Assembly: GCA_035048485.1 (NCBI GenBank)
Contig: CM068587.1
Location: 32,907,001-32,971,000 of the forward strand
Length of the DNA stretch: 64,000 nucleotides
Direction: 5' to 3'
DNA from: Pteria penguin
Lineage: Eukaryota > Mollusca > Bivalvia > Pterioida > Pteriidae
Each line of letters opens with the position of its first letter. Within the stretch, counting starts at the first letter, position 1. Both the position numbers and the translations under genes were made by a program. Positions 39,101-54,100 of this stretch are shown here, one piece after another. The notes under the pieces were generated by a model. That model was not told the DNA's origin, made no database searches, and saw only the letters and a program-made list of their open reading frames with translations.

Positions 39101-42100
39101 GAAACCCGATCAAAATCCGACTGCAAATAAAGTCGCTAGACCTTGCCAAAGATTTGATTCGAAAATTTTCAATAATTTCAAAAATATTGGCAGCATGCCA
39201 TTTTCATTCTAGAGGTAGATTAAGAATGTGGAAACATGTTTAGATATAAAATTTCATGCCGATATCTCATTTAATAAGAGAGATATTAACGTATGAATAT
39301 TTAATTAGCTTTGATGACGTCATAGCGAATTTTCCCACGCTCATTGTGACTTTATTTATGGTCCGATTTCAAAAATTTTTCATATTCCAAATCAGACCAT
39401 TAAAATCTTTCATCCTACTGTCTAAAATCTAAGATTGAAATATTTTTTTTGAAATGAAAACAATCGGGTCAAGGTCAACTTTTTCGGGGTAGAGTTACGA
39501 AATTGACGCAGTGACATAAAATCTTGCATCTCCTTTTCTGAATCGAATGCTGAAAATTTCATTCCAATCGGACAAATAATAAGGAAGATATAGCGATTCA
39601 AAATTTTGGCGTCGTAGGTGGCGCTGCGCGCTTATAAGCGGTAATTTAAAAAATTAAAAAAATCAAATCTTGAAAATTTAATTTCGAATCGAACACTGAA
39701 AACAGAATAGTAATATCTTTAATAATGAGTGATTTCTGAGCCGTCACAAAAAAAAAACGGATGAAGAATAATAATAATAACTAGAAACGAGCTCGTTGCT
39801 AAAGCAACGAGTAGGTTTCACAAGTTAAAGTCGAAGCAGCGAAGCTGAGATCTCCTACTCTAATACAAAATTCTTTTTCACGATCCAGATATCTGATCTT
39901 TAGTGATGGTATCCACATTGCGCAATCTACTTGCAGAAATTGTAGGTAACGGCGACTTACATTATACACATTATACTGAAGCCTACATCGCACAATATCG
40001 ACTACTCTTGACCATATATTTGAAACAAGAAACATGTAGGACAATCACACTTAGTACAATCTGCACGTGTAACCTAGATCTTCAGTCCTTACTGCCCGCT
40101 TTATGTTGTTTATTTATTAACTTACGCAAGGTATTTCGCGTGTACAGATGTTTGACCTTGAATCGCCTCTCTGCTGGAATAAACAATTCTCCTCGCGATG
40201 AACTTACGCAAGTTATTTCGCGTGTACAGATGTTTGACCTTGAATCGCCACTCTGCTGGAATAAACAATTCTCCTCGCGATGGCCTTTAGTAATGCCGCT
40301 TTCCCCAATATACAAAAGAAAGACTTGACAATGTCTCGTATTCCACAGGTAAAGCACTGTAACTGGCGATTAATTCACACACGTTTGAAGTCCTGTATAA
40401 CAGCGGTGCAGTGCGAGGTATTAAGCAAGGCAAATTCACCGCGCTTCTCTAATGTGTAATGCCGACGCTCGGAGAAGATTTCTTTATAGCCTTGTTCAGC
40501 AGTAGCTCGTAGAATGTAAATTTGCTTTTTTTTTTTTCTTTCTTTTTTTTTTTTGTTTTTTATTGGGGGGGGGGGGTTGGTTTTTTTATTTTTTGGGTTT
40601 TTTTTTGTTTAAGAATTCGAATGCATAATACTTTCTCAAACTCTATTTTATAGAAAGCACTTTAAATCGCGATTGAATTAATCGCGAGTTACTGCGCCTT
40701 GTCCATGGAAGAAGTCCTATATCACAGCAGTGTCGTGCAAGGTATTAAGCAAGGCAAATTGACCGCGCTTCTGAAGATATGTTTATTGCGTTGTTCATCA
40801 GTAGAGTGCCCAAAATTTGATTTTTGTTTAAGAAATCGAAATCAAAATGCTTTCTCAAACTCTTGTTTTTATAATTTGTTCATACGACGAATAAAAAATA
40901 CTTGAAAGTTACGCAAGTAAGATATTTTTATAAAAAAATCTTTAAATTGCTCACTTTCAAATACCGGGAAACATGTTTCATAGTAAAATCGTTACGGAAA
41001 ATCGTTTCGTAATGTTTTGGAAACTAAAAGACTAAAAATAAGACAGTTTTGAACATTACGTAATTTTTAAAAAACTTTAAATTGAAATAGAGGCCAAACT
41101 AAAAGAGATAGATAATATCGGCCGATGAAAGTTCTAAAGATATGAACCTAGAGAACATAACAGTGAAAATTTGAGAGATCTACCATTAAAACTAAAAGCT
41201 ACATACGCGAAAATCGAAAAATATTAAATCTTACGTAATTCTCTTAAAACGTCGTATATTTCGAAAAATTTTTTCATTAAACGGGAGTATGTGTCTGTGA
41301 GAATGAATAGCCGAAAGATGAAATTTCAAAGTAAAGAGTCGGTAGATACCCTCATTCCCTATCATGCTACCAATTTTCACATCTCTACCTTCTTTAATAA
41401 GCGAGCTTTAGCTGAAACCATTTCATTAAACATTAATGAACTTTATGTGACGTTGAAAGCATCACTTTAAAGGGGGTTGTCGTGTTTAAACCTAAATAAC
41501 TCGAAAACGGTAAGAGTTAGCGAAAATTTGATGGCAATGTTATGCATATAAATTTTCGCGCAGAATCGATTGCAACAATCCCCGATTCGATAAGATGAAA
41601 ATTAATGGAGTTATGACGTCATTTACAAAGTATGACGTCATTTTCAGGAATTTGGTACCATGCCAATTCCCTTTTGTCAGTCGGTAGATATTTGCATTCT
41701 CTTTTATGCTACCAAATTTCATACCTCTAGCTTTATCAATAAGCGAGACACAGGTACCTGAAGTTTTAAATTGTATTTTCAGGAAAGGCCAAACACTGAA
41801 CTTTGACCGCAAATATCTCGAAAACGGTAAGAGATATCGAAATTCTGTTGTTGGTATTTACCATTTTACTTTTTCACGCAGAATCGATTCCAACCGTCCC
41901 CGCCTCGATCCGATGAAAAATAAGGGAGATATGACGTCATTTACAAAGTATGACGTCATTTTCAGGAATTTGGTACCATGCCAATTCCCTTTTGTCAGTC
42001 GGTAGATATTTGCATTTTCTTTTATGCTACCAAATTTCATACCTCTAGCTTTATCAATAAGCGAGACACAGGTACCTGAAGTTTTAAATTGTATTTTCAG

Positions 42101-45100
42101 GAAAGGCCAAACACTGAACTTTGACCGCAAATATCTCGAAAACGGTAAGAGATATCGAAAATCTGAGACCAGACCTTTTCCCTTTAACTACTTTTTCACG
42201 CAGAATCGATTGCAAGAATCCCCGATTCGATACGATGAAAAATAAGGGAGTTATGACGTCATTTAGAAAAGTATGACGTCATTTTCAGGAATTTGGCACC
42301 TTGCCAATTCCCTTTTGTCAGTCGGTAGATATTTGCATTCTCTTTTATGCTACCAAATTTCATACCTCTAGCTTTATCAATAAGCGAGACACAGGTACCT
42401 GAAGTTTTAAATTGTATTTTCAGGAAAGGCCAAACACTGAACTTTGACCGCAAATATCTCGAAAACGGTAAGAGATATCGAAATTCTGTTGCCGGTATTT
42501 ACCATTTTACTTTTTCACGCAGAATCGATTCCAACCGTCCCCGCCTCGATCCGATGAAAAATAAGGGAGATATGACGTCATTTACAAAGTATGACGTCAT
42601 TTTCAGGAATTTGGCTCCATGCCAAATTCCTCTTGTCAGTCGGTAGATATTCTCAATCTCTATCATGCTACCAAATTTCACACCTCTATCTTCCTCAATA
42701 AGCGAGCTATAGGCGAAAACATTTCATGAATAATTAATGAGTGTTGATGACGTCACAAACATCACTTTAAAGGGGGTTGTCGTGTTCAAACGCAAATAAC
42801 TCGAGAACCGTAAGAGTTAGCGAAAATCTGAGAACACTATACTGGTAGGTATTTGAACGCTCTATCGAATGGAAGAAACCCGATCAAAATCCGACTGCAA
42901 ATAAAGTCGCTAGACCTTGCCAAAGATTTGATTCGAAAATTTTCAATAATTTCAAAAATATTGGCAGCATGCCATTTTCATTCTAGAGGTAAATTAAGAA
43001 TGTGGAAACATGTTTAGATATAAAATTTCATGCCGATATCTCATTTAATAAGAGAGATATTAACGTATGAATATTTAATTAGCTTTGATGACGTCATAGC
43101 GAATTTTCCCACGCTCATTGTGACTTTATTTATGGTCCGATTTCAAAAATTTTTCATATTCCAAATCAAACCATTAAAATCTTTCATCCTACTGTCTAAA
43201 ATCTAAGATTGAAATATTTTTTTTGAAATGAAAACAATCGGGTCAAGGTCAACTTTTTCGGGGTAGAGCTACGAAATTGACGCAGTGACATAAAATCTTG
43301 CATCTCCTTTTCTGAATCGAATGCTGAAAATTTCATTCCAATCGGACAAATAATAAGGAAGATATAGCGATTCAAAATTTTGGCGTCGTAGGTGGCGCTG
43401 CGCGCTTAGAAGCGGTAATTTAGAAAATTAAAAAAATGAAATCTTGAAAATTTAATTTCGAATCGAACACTGAAAACAGAATAGTAATATCTTTAATAAT
43501 GAGTGATTTCTGAGCCGTCACAAAAAAAAAAACGGATGAAGAAGAATAATAATAATAACTAGAGAACATAACAGTGAAAATTTGAGAGATCTACCATTAA
43601 AACTAAAAGCTACATACGCGAAAATCGAAAAATATTAAATCTTACGTAATTCTCTTAAAACGTCGTATATTTCGAAAAATTTTTTCATTAAACGGGAGTA
43701 TGTGTCTGTGAGAATGAATAGCCGAAAGATGAAATTTCAAAGTAAAGAGTCGGTAGATACCCTCATTCCCTATCATGCTACCAATTTTCACATCTCTACC
43801 TTCTTTAATAAGCGAGCTTTAGCTGAAACCATTTCATTAAACATTAATGAACTTTATGTGACGTTGAAAGCATCACTTTAAAGGGGGTTGTCGTGTTTAA
43901 ACCTAAATAACTCGAAAACGGTAAGAGTTAGCGAAAATTTGATGGCAATGTTATGCATATAAATTTTCGCGCAGAATCGATTGCAACAATCCCCGATTCG
44001 ATAAGATGAAAATTAATGGAGTTATGACGTCATTTACAAAGTATGACGTCATTTTCAGGAATTTGGTACCATGCCAATTCCCTTTTGTCAGTCGGTAGAT
44101 ATTTGCATTTTCTTTTATGCTATCAAATTTCATACCTCTAGCTTTATCAATAAGCGAGACACAGGTACCTGAAGTTTTAAATTGTATTTTCAGGAAAGGC
44201 CAAACACTGAACTTTGACCGCAAATATCTCGAAAACGGTAAGAGATATCGAAAATCTGAGACCAGACCTTTCTCCTTTAACTACTTTTTCACGCAGAATC
44301 GATTGCAACAATCCCCGATTCGATACGATGAAAAATAAGGGAGTTATGACGTCATTTAGAAAAGTATGACGTCATTTTCAGGAATTTGGCACCTTGCCAA
44401 TTCCCTTTTGTCAGTCGGTAGATATTTGCATTCTCTTTTATGCTACCAAATTTCATACCTCTAGCTTTATCAATAAGCGAGACACAGGTACCTGAAGTTT
44501 TAAATTGTATTTTCAGGAAAGGCCAAACACTGAACTTTGACCGCAAATATCTCGAAAACGGTAAGAGATATCGAAATTCTGTTGCTGGTATTTACCATTT
44601 TACTTTTTCACGCAGAATCGATTCCAACCGTCCCCGCCTCGATCCGATGAAAAATAAGGGAGATATGACGTCATTTACAAAGTATGACGTCATTTTCAGG
44701 AATTTGGCTCCATGCCAAATTCCTCTTGTCAGTCGGTAGATATTCTCAATCTCTATCATGCTACCAAATTTCACACCTCTATCTTCCTCAATAAGCGAGC
44801 TATAGGCGAAAACATTTCATGAATAATTAATGAGTGTTGATGACGTCACAAACATCACTTTAAAGGGGGTTGTCGTGTTCAAACGCAAATAACTCGAGAA
44901 CCGTAAGAGTTAGCGAAAATCTGAGAACACTTTACTAGTAGGTATTTGAACGCTCTATCGAATGGAAGAAACCCGATCAAAATCCGACTGCAAATAAAGT
45001 CGCTAGACCTTGCCAAAGATTTGATTCGAAAATTTTCAATAATTTCAAAAATATTGGCAGCATGCCATTTTTCATTCTAGAGGTAGATTAAGAATGTGGA

Positions 45101-48100
45101 AACATGTTTAGATATAAAATTTCATGCCGATATCTCATTTAATAAGAGAGATATTAACGTATGAATATTTAATTAGCTTTGATGACGTCATAGCGAATTT
45201 TCCCACGCTCATTGTGACTTTATTTATGGTCCGATTTCAAAAATTTTTCATATTCCAAATCAGACCATTAAAATCTTTCATCCTACTGTCTAAAATCTAA
45301 GATTGAAATATTTTTTTTGAAATGAAAACAATCGGGTCAAGGTCAACTTTTTCGGGGTAGAGCTACGAAATTGACGCAGTGACATAAAATCTTGCATCTC
45401 CTTTTCTGATTCGAATGCTGAAAATTTCATTCCAATCGGACAAATAATAAGGAAGATATAGCGATTCAAAATTTTGGCGTCGTAGGTGGCGCTGCGCGCT
45501 TATAAGCGGTAATTTAGAAAATTAAAAAAATCAAATCTTGAAAATTTAATTTCGAATCGAACACTGAAAACAGAATAGTAATATCTTTAATAATGAGTGA
45601 TTTCTGAGCGGTCACAAAAAAAAAAAACGGATGAAGAATAATAATAATAATAATAATAAGAAAAGACAGTAGAATAATAAAAGGTTTCACAAGTGAAACT
45701 TGTGAAACCTAATAATAATAAGAAAAGACAGTAGAATAATAAAAGGTTTCACAAGTGAAACTTGTGAAACCTAATAAATAAGAAAAGACAGTAGAATAAT
45801 AAAAGGTTTCACAAGTGAAACTTGTGAAACCTAATAACTAGAAACGAGCTCGTTGCTAAAGCAACGAGTAGGTTTCACAAGTTAAAGTCGAAGCAGCGAA
45901 GCTGAGATCTCCTACTCTAATACAAAATTCTTTTTCACGATCCAGATATCTGATCTTTAGTGATGGTATCCACATTGCGCAATCTACTTGCAGAAATTGT
46001 AGGTAACGGCGACTTACATTATACACATTATACTGAAGCCTACATCGCACAATATCGACTACTCTTGACCATATATTTGAAACAAGAAACATGTAGGACA
46101 ATCACACTTAGTACAATCTGCACGTGTAACCTAGATCTTCAGTCCTTACTGCCCGCTTTATGTTGTTTATTTATTAACTTACGCAAGGTATTTCGCGTGT
46201 ACAGATGTTTGACCTTGAATCGCTTCTCTGCTGGAATAAACAATTCTCCTCGCGATGAACTTACGCAAGTTATTTCGCGTGTACAGATGTTTGACCTTGA
46301 ATCGCCACTCTGCTGGAATAAACAATTCTCCTCGCGATGGCCTTTAGTAATGCCGCTTTCCCCAATATACAAAAGAAAGACTTGACAATGTCTCGTATTC
46401 CACAGGTAAAGCACTGTAACTGGCGATTAATTCACACACGTTTGAAGTCCTGTATAACAGCGGCGCAGTGCGAGGTATTAAGCAAGGCAAATTCACCGCG
46501 CTTCTCTAATGTGTAATGCCGACGCTCGGAGAAGATTTCTTTATAGCCTTGTTCAGCAGTAGCTCGTAGAATGTAAATTTGCTTTTTTTTTTTGTTTTTT
46601 TTTGGGGGGGGGGGTTGGTTTTTTTATTTTTTGGGTTTTTTTTTTGTTTAAGAATTCGAATGCATAATACTTTCTCAAACTCTATTTTATAGAAAGCACT
46701 TTAAATCGCGATTGAATTAATCGCGAGTTACTGCGCCTTGTCCATGGAAGAAGTCCTATATCACAGCGGTGTCGTGCAAGGTATTAAGCAAGGCAAATTG
46801 ACCGCGCTTCTGAAGATATGTTTATTGCGTTGTTCATCAGTAGAGTGCCCAAAATTTGATTTTTGTTTAAGAAATCGAAATCAAAATGCTTTCTCAAACT
46901 CTTGTTTTTATAATTTGTTCATACGACGAATAAAAAATACTTGAAAGTTACGCAAGTAAGATATTTTTATAAAAAAATCTTTAAATTGCTCACTTTCAAA
47001 TACCGGGAAACATGTTTCATAGTAAAATCGTTACGGAAAATCGTTTCGTAATGTTTTGGAAACTAAAAGACTAAAAATAAGACAGTTTTGAACATTACGT
47101 AATTTTTAAAAAACTTTAAATTGAAATAGAGGCCAAACTAAAAGAGATAGATAATATCGGCCGATGAAAGTTCTAAAGATATGAACCTAGAGAACATAAC
47201 AGTGAAAATTTGAGAGATCTACCATTAAAACTAAAAGCTACATACGCAAAAATTGAAAAATATTAAATCTTACGTAATTCTCTTAAAACGTCGTATATTT
47301 CGAAAATTTTTTTCATTAAACGGGAGTATGTGTCTGTGAGAATGAATAGCCGAAAGATGAAATTTCAAAGTAAAGAGTCGGTAGATACCCTCATTCCCTA
47401 TCATGCTACCAATTTTCACATCTCTACCTTCTTTAATAAGCGAGCTTTAGCTGAAACCATTTCATTAAACATTAATGAACTTTATGTGACGTTGAAAGCA
47501 TCACTTTAAAGGGGGTTGTCGTGTTTAAACCTAAATAACTCGAAAACGGTAAGAGTTAGCGAAAATTTGATGGCAATGTTATGCATATAAATTTTCGCGC
47601 AGAATCGATTGCAACAATCCCCGATTCGATAAGATGAAAATTAATGGAGTTATGACGTCATTTACAAAGTATGACGTCATTTTCAGGAATTTGGTACCAT
47701 GCCAATTCCCTTTTGTCAGTCGGTAGATATTTGCATTTTCTTTTATGCTACCAAATTTCATACCTCTAGCTTTATCAATAAGCGAGACACAGGTACCTGA
47801 AGTTTTAAATTGTATTTTCAGGAAAGGCCAAACACTGAACTTTGACCGCAAATATCTCGAAAACGGTAAGAGATATCGAAATTCTGTTGCCATTTTACTT
47901 TTTCACGCAGAATCGATTCCAACCGTCCCCCGCCTCGATCCGATGAAAAATAAGGGAGATATGACGTCATTTACAAAGTATGACGTCATTTTCAGGAATT
48001 TGGTACCATGCCAATTCCCTTTTGTCAGTCGGTAGATATTTGCATTCTCTTTTATGCTACCAAATTTCATACCTCTAGCTTTATCAATAAGCGAGACACA

Positions 48101-51100
48101 GGTACCTGAAGTTTTAAATTGTATTTTCAGGAAAGGCCAAACACTGAACTTTGACCGCAAATATCTCGAAAACGGTAAGAGATATCGAAAATCTGAGACC
48201 AGACCTTTCTTCTTTAACTACTTTTTCACGCAGAATCGATTGCAACAATCCCCGATTCGATACGATGAAAAATAAGGGAGTTATGACGTCATTTAGAAAA
48301 GTATGACGTCATTTTCAGGAATTTGGCACCTTGCCAATTCCCTTTTGTCAGTCGGTAGATATTTGCATTCTCTTTTATGCTACCAAATTTCATACCTCTA
48401 GCTTTATCAATAAGCGAGACACAGGTACCATGAAGTTTTAAATTGTATTTTCAGGAAAGGCCAAACACTGAACTTTGACCGCAAATATCTCGAAAACGGT
48501 AAGAGATATCGAAATTCTGTTGCTGGTATTTACCATTTTACTTTTTCACGCAGAATCGATTCCAACCGTCCCCGCCTCGATCCGATGAAAAATAAGGGAG
48601 ATATGACGTCATTTACAAAGTATGACGTCATTTTCAGGAATTTGCCTCCATGCCAAATTCCTCTTGTCAGTCGGTAGATATTCTCAATCTCTATCATGCT
48701 ACCAAATTTCACACCTCTATCTTCCTCAATAAGCGAGCTATAGGCGAAAACATTTCATGAATAATTAATGAGTGTTGATGACGTCACAAACATCACTTTA
48801 AAGGGGGTTGTCGTGTTCAAACGCAAATAACTCGAGAACCGTAAGAGTTAGCGAAAATCTGAGAACACTTTACTGGTAGGTATTTGAACGCTCTATCGAA
48901 TGGAAGAAACCCGATCAAAATCCGACTGCAAATAAAGTCGCTAGACCTTGCCAAAGATTTGATTCGAAAATTTTCAATAATTTCAAAAATATTGGCAGCA
49001 TGCCATTTTCATTCTAGAGGTAGATTAAGAATGTGGAAACATGTTTAGATATAAAATTTCATGCCGATATCTCATTTAATAAGAGAGATATTAACGTATG
49101 AATATTTAATTAGCTTTGATGACGTCATAGCGAATTTTCCCACGCTCATTGTGACTTTATTTATGGTCCGATTTCAAAAATTTTTCATATTCCAAATCAG
49201 ACCATTAAAATCTTTCATCCTACTGTCTAAAATCTAAGATTGAAATATTTTTTTGGAAATGAAAACAATCGGGTCAAGGTCAACTTTTTCGGGGTAGAGC
49301 TACGAAATTGACGCAGTGACATAAAATCTTGCATCTCCTTTTCTGAATCGAATGCTGGAAATTTCATTCCAATCGGACAAATAATAAGGAAGATATAGCG
49401 ATTCAAAATTTTGGCGTCGTAGGTGGCGCTGCGCGCTTATAAGCGGTAATTTAGAAAATTAAAAAAATCAAATCTTGAAAATTTAATTTCGAATCGAACA
49501 CTGAAAACAGAATAGTAATATCTTTAATAATGAGTGATTTCTGAGCCGTCACAAAAAAAAAAAACGGATGAAGAATAATAATAATAATAACTAGAAACGA
49601 GCTCGTTGCTAAAGCAACGAGTAGGTTTCACAAGTTAAAGTCGAAGCAGCGAAGCTGAGATCTCCTACTCTAATACAAAATTCTTTTTCACGATCCAGAT
49701 ATCTGATCTTTAGTGATGGTATCCACATTGCGCAATCTACTTGCAGAAATTGTAGGTAACGGCGACTTACATTATACACATTATACTGAAGCCTACATCG
49801 CACAATATCGACTACTCTTAACCATATATTTGAAACAAGAAACATGTAGGACAATCACACTTAGTACAATCTGCACGTGTAACCTAGATCTTCAGTCCTT
49901 ACTGCCCGCTTTATTTTGTTTATTTATTAACTTACGCAAGGTATTTCGCGTGTACAGATGTTTGACCTTGAATCGCTTCTCTGCTGGAATAAACAATTCT
50001 CCTCGCGATGAACTTACGCAAGTTATTTCGCGTGTACAGATGTTTGACCTTGAATCGCCACTCTGCTGGAATAAACAATTCTCCTCGCGATGGCCTTTAG
50101 TAATGCCGCTTTCCCCAATATACAAAAGAAAGACTTGACAATGTCTCGTATTCCACAGGTAAAGCACTGTAACTGGCGATTAATTCACACACGTTTGAAG
50201 TCCTGTATAACAGTGGCGCAGTGCGAGGTATTAAGCAAGGCAAATTCACCGCGCTTCTCTAATGTGTAATGCCGACGCTCGGAGAAGATTTCTTTATAGC
50301 CTTGTTCAGCAGTAGCTCGTAGAATGTAAATTTGCTTTTTTTTTCTTTTTTTTTTTTTTTTGTTTTTTTTTTTTGGGGGGGGGGGGGGGGTTTTTTTTTT
50401 TTGGTTTTTTTTTTGTTTAAGAATTCGAATGCATAATACTTTCTCAAACTCTATTTTATAGAAAGCACTTAAAATCGCGATTGAATTAATCGCGAGTTAC
50501 TGCGCCTTGTCCATGGAAGAAGTCCTATATCACAGCGGTGTCGTGCAAGGTATTAAGCAAGGCAAATTGACCGCGCTTCTGAAGATATGTTTATTGCGTT
50601 GTTCATCAGTAGAGTGCCCAAAATTTGATTTTTGTTTAAGAAATCGAAATCAAAATGCTTTCTCAAACTCTTGTTTTTATAATTTGTTCATACGACGAAT
50701 AAAAAATACTTGAAAGTTTACGCAAGTAAGATATTTTTATAAAAAAAATCTTTAAATTGCTCACTTTCAAATACCGGGAAACATGTTTCATAGTAAAATC
50801 GTTACGGAAAATCGTTTCGTAATGTTTTGGAAACTAAAAGACTAAAAATAAGACAGTTTTGAACATTACGTAATTTTTAAAAACCTTTAAATTGAAATAG
50901 AGGCCAAACTAAAAGAGATAGATAATATCGGCCGATGAAAGTTCTAAAGATATGAACCTAGAGAACATAACAGTGAAAATTTGAGAGATCTACCATTAAA
51001 ACTAAAAGCTACATACGCGAAAATCGAAAAATATTAAATCTTACGTAATTCTCTTAAAACGTCGTATATTTCGAAAAAAATTTTTCATTAAACGGGAGTA

Positions 51101-54100
51101 TGTGTCTGTGAGAATGAATAGCCGAAAGATGAAATTTCAAAGTAAATAGTCGGTAGATACCCTCATTCCCTATCATGCTACCAATTTTCACATCTCTACC
51201 TTCTTTAATAAGCGAGCTTTAGCTGAAACCATTTCATTTAACATTAATGAACTTTATGTGACGTTGAAAGCATCACTTTAAAGGGGGTTGTCGTGTTTAA
51301 ACCTAAATAACTCGAAAACGGTAAGAGTTAGCGAAAATTTGATGGCAATGTTATGCATATAAATTTTCGCGCAGAATCGATTGCAACAATCCCCGATTCG
51401 ATAAGATGAAAATTAATGGAGTTATGACGTCATTTACAAAGTATGACGTCATTTTCAGGAATTTGGTACCATGCCAAATCCCTTTTGTCAGTCGGTAGAT
51501 ATTTGCATTTTCTTTTATGCTACCAAATCTCATACCTCTAGCTTTATCAATAAGCGAGACACAGGTACCTGAAGTTTTAAATTGTATTTTCAGGAAAGGC
51601 CAAACACTGAACTTTGACCGCAAATATCTCGAAAACGGTAAGAGATATCGAAATTCTGTTGCTAGTTTTTACCATTTTACTTTTTCACGCAGAATCGATT
51701 CCAACCGTCCCCGCCTCGATCCGATGAAAAATAAGGGAGATATGACGTCATTTACAAAGTATGACGTCATTTTCAGGAATTTGGTACCATGCCAATTCCC
51801 TTTTGTCAGTCGGTAGATATTTGCATTCTCTTTTATGCTACCAAATTTCATACCTCTAGCTTAATCAATAAGCGAGACACAGGTACCTGAAGTTTTAAAT
51901 TGTATTTTCAGGAAAGGCCAAACACTGAATTTTGACCGCAAATATCTCGAAAACGGTAAGAGATATCGAAAATCTGAGACCAGACCTTTCTCCTTTAACT
52001 ACTTTTTCACGCAGAATCGATTGCAACAATCCCCGATTCGATACGATGAAAAATAAGGGAGTTATGACGTCATTTAGAAAAGTATGACGTCATTTTCAGG
52101 AATTTGGCACCTTGCCAATTCCCTTTTGTCAGTCGGTAGATATTTGCATTCTCTTTTATGCTACCAAATTTCATACCTCTAGCTTTATCAATAAGCGAGA
52201 CACAGGTACCTGAAGTTTTAAATTGTATTTTCAGGAAAGGCCAAACACTGAACTTTGACCGCAAATATCTCGAAAACGGTAAGAGATATCGAAATTCTGT
52301 TGCGGGTATTTACCATTTTACTTTTTCACGCAGAATCGATTCCAACCGTCCCCGCCTCGATCCGATGAAAAATAAGGGAGATATGACGTCATTTACAAAG
52401 TATGACGTCATTTTCAGGAATTTGGCTCCATGCCAAATTCCTCTTGTCAGTCGGTAGATATTCTCAATCTCTATCATGCTACCAAATTTCACACCTCTAT
52501 CTTCCTCAATAAGCGAGCTATAGGCGAAAACATTTCATGAATAATTAATGAGTGTTGATGACGTCACAAACATCACTTTAAAGGGGGTTGTCGTGTTCAA
52601 ACGCAAATAACTCGAGAACCGTAAGAGTTAGCGAAAATCTGAGAACACTTTACTGGTAGGTATTTGAATGCTCTATCGAATGGAAGAAACCCGATCAAAA
52701 TCCGACTGCAAATAAAGTCGCTAGACCTTGCCAAAGATTTGATTCGAAAATTTTCAATAATTTCAAAAATATTGGCAGCATGCCATTTTCATTCTAGAGG
52801 TAGATTAAGAATGTGGAAACATGTTTAGATATAAAATTTCATGCCGATATCTCATTTAATAAGAGAGATATTAACGTATGAATATTTAATTAGCTTTGAT
52901 GACGTCATAGCGAATTTTCCCACGCTCATTGTGACTTTATTTATGGTCCGATTTCAAAAATTTTTCATATTCCAAATCAGACCATTAAAATCTTTCATCC
53001 TACTGTCTAAAATCTAAGATTGAAATATTTTTTTTGAAATGAAAACAATCGGGTCAAGGTCAACTTTTTCGGGGTAGAGCTACGAAATTGACGCAGTGAC
53101 ATAAAATCTTGCATCTCCTTTTCTGAATCGAATGCTGAAAATTTCATTCCAATCGGACAAATAATAAGGAAGATATAGCGATTCAAAATTTTGGCGTCGT
53201 AGGTGGCGCTGCGCGCTTATAAGCGGTAATTTAGAAAATTGAAAAAATCAAATCTTGAAAATTTAATTTCGAATCGAACACTGAAAACAGAATAGTAATA
53301 TCTTTAATAATGAGTGATTTCTGAGCCGTCACAAAAAAAAAACGGATGAAGAATAATAATAATAATAATAAGAAAAGACAGTAGAATAATAAAAGGTTTC
53401 ACAAGTGAAACTTGTGAAACCTAATAAGAAAAGACAGTAGAATAATAAAAGGTTTCACAAGTGAAACTTGTGAAACCTAACTAGAGACGAGTTCGTTGCT
53501 AAAGCAACGAGAAGGTTTCACAAGCTAAAGTTAAAGCAGTGAGATTAAACAAGAGTTTTGTAGCGGAACTTGAATTTAATACTGGAAGCAAAGAGCTTTA
53601 AAGCTAAATATTAAGAGAGAAAAAACAGAAAGGAGTCAGTATCAAAACCGCTGAAGTTTACGTTTAGGGTCGAAACCAACGCAGATCAGGAGTAAAAATA
53701 AGTAATAATAGGGATGTGTGTGCGGATGCGCTTGTGGGCGGGGAGGGGTGGAGATGGTTTGAAACGTTTCCATCGGATGACGGAGTGCCCTTAAAGTGGT
53801 AAGTTGTGACGGGTACAAAAGTGTAGGCTTTGGCAAGGTTCTATATTAAGAGTGTACTTGTTCATTATGTCCTGTATTGAAATTCCGCTTTATTTATTTT
53901 TTAGAGTTTTTTTCCCTCAATCTATATTTTCTCAATTTAAATATAAATAAAAAGGAACAAAGAATAAGCAATAATTACTAACGGCATGGAAACTTGGGCA
54001 AGGCGGGGTAGAAACATGAGTATGTTTCGAACCACGAGGGATCTGGAAGCTGTGCAGGTTCCAAGCGGATCAAGGACAGCGTCTTGACACGGGTATCAGG

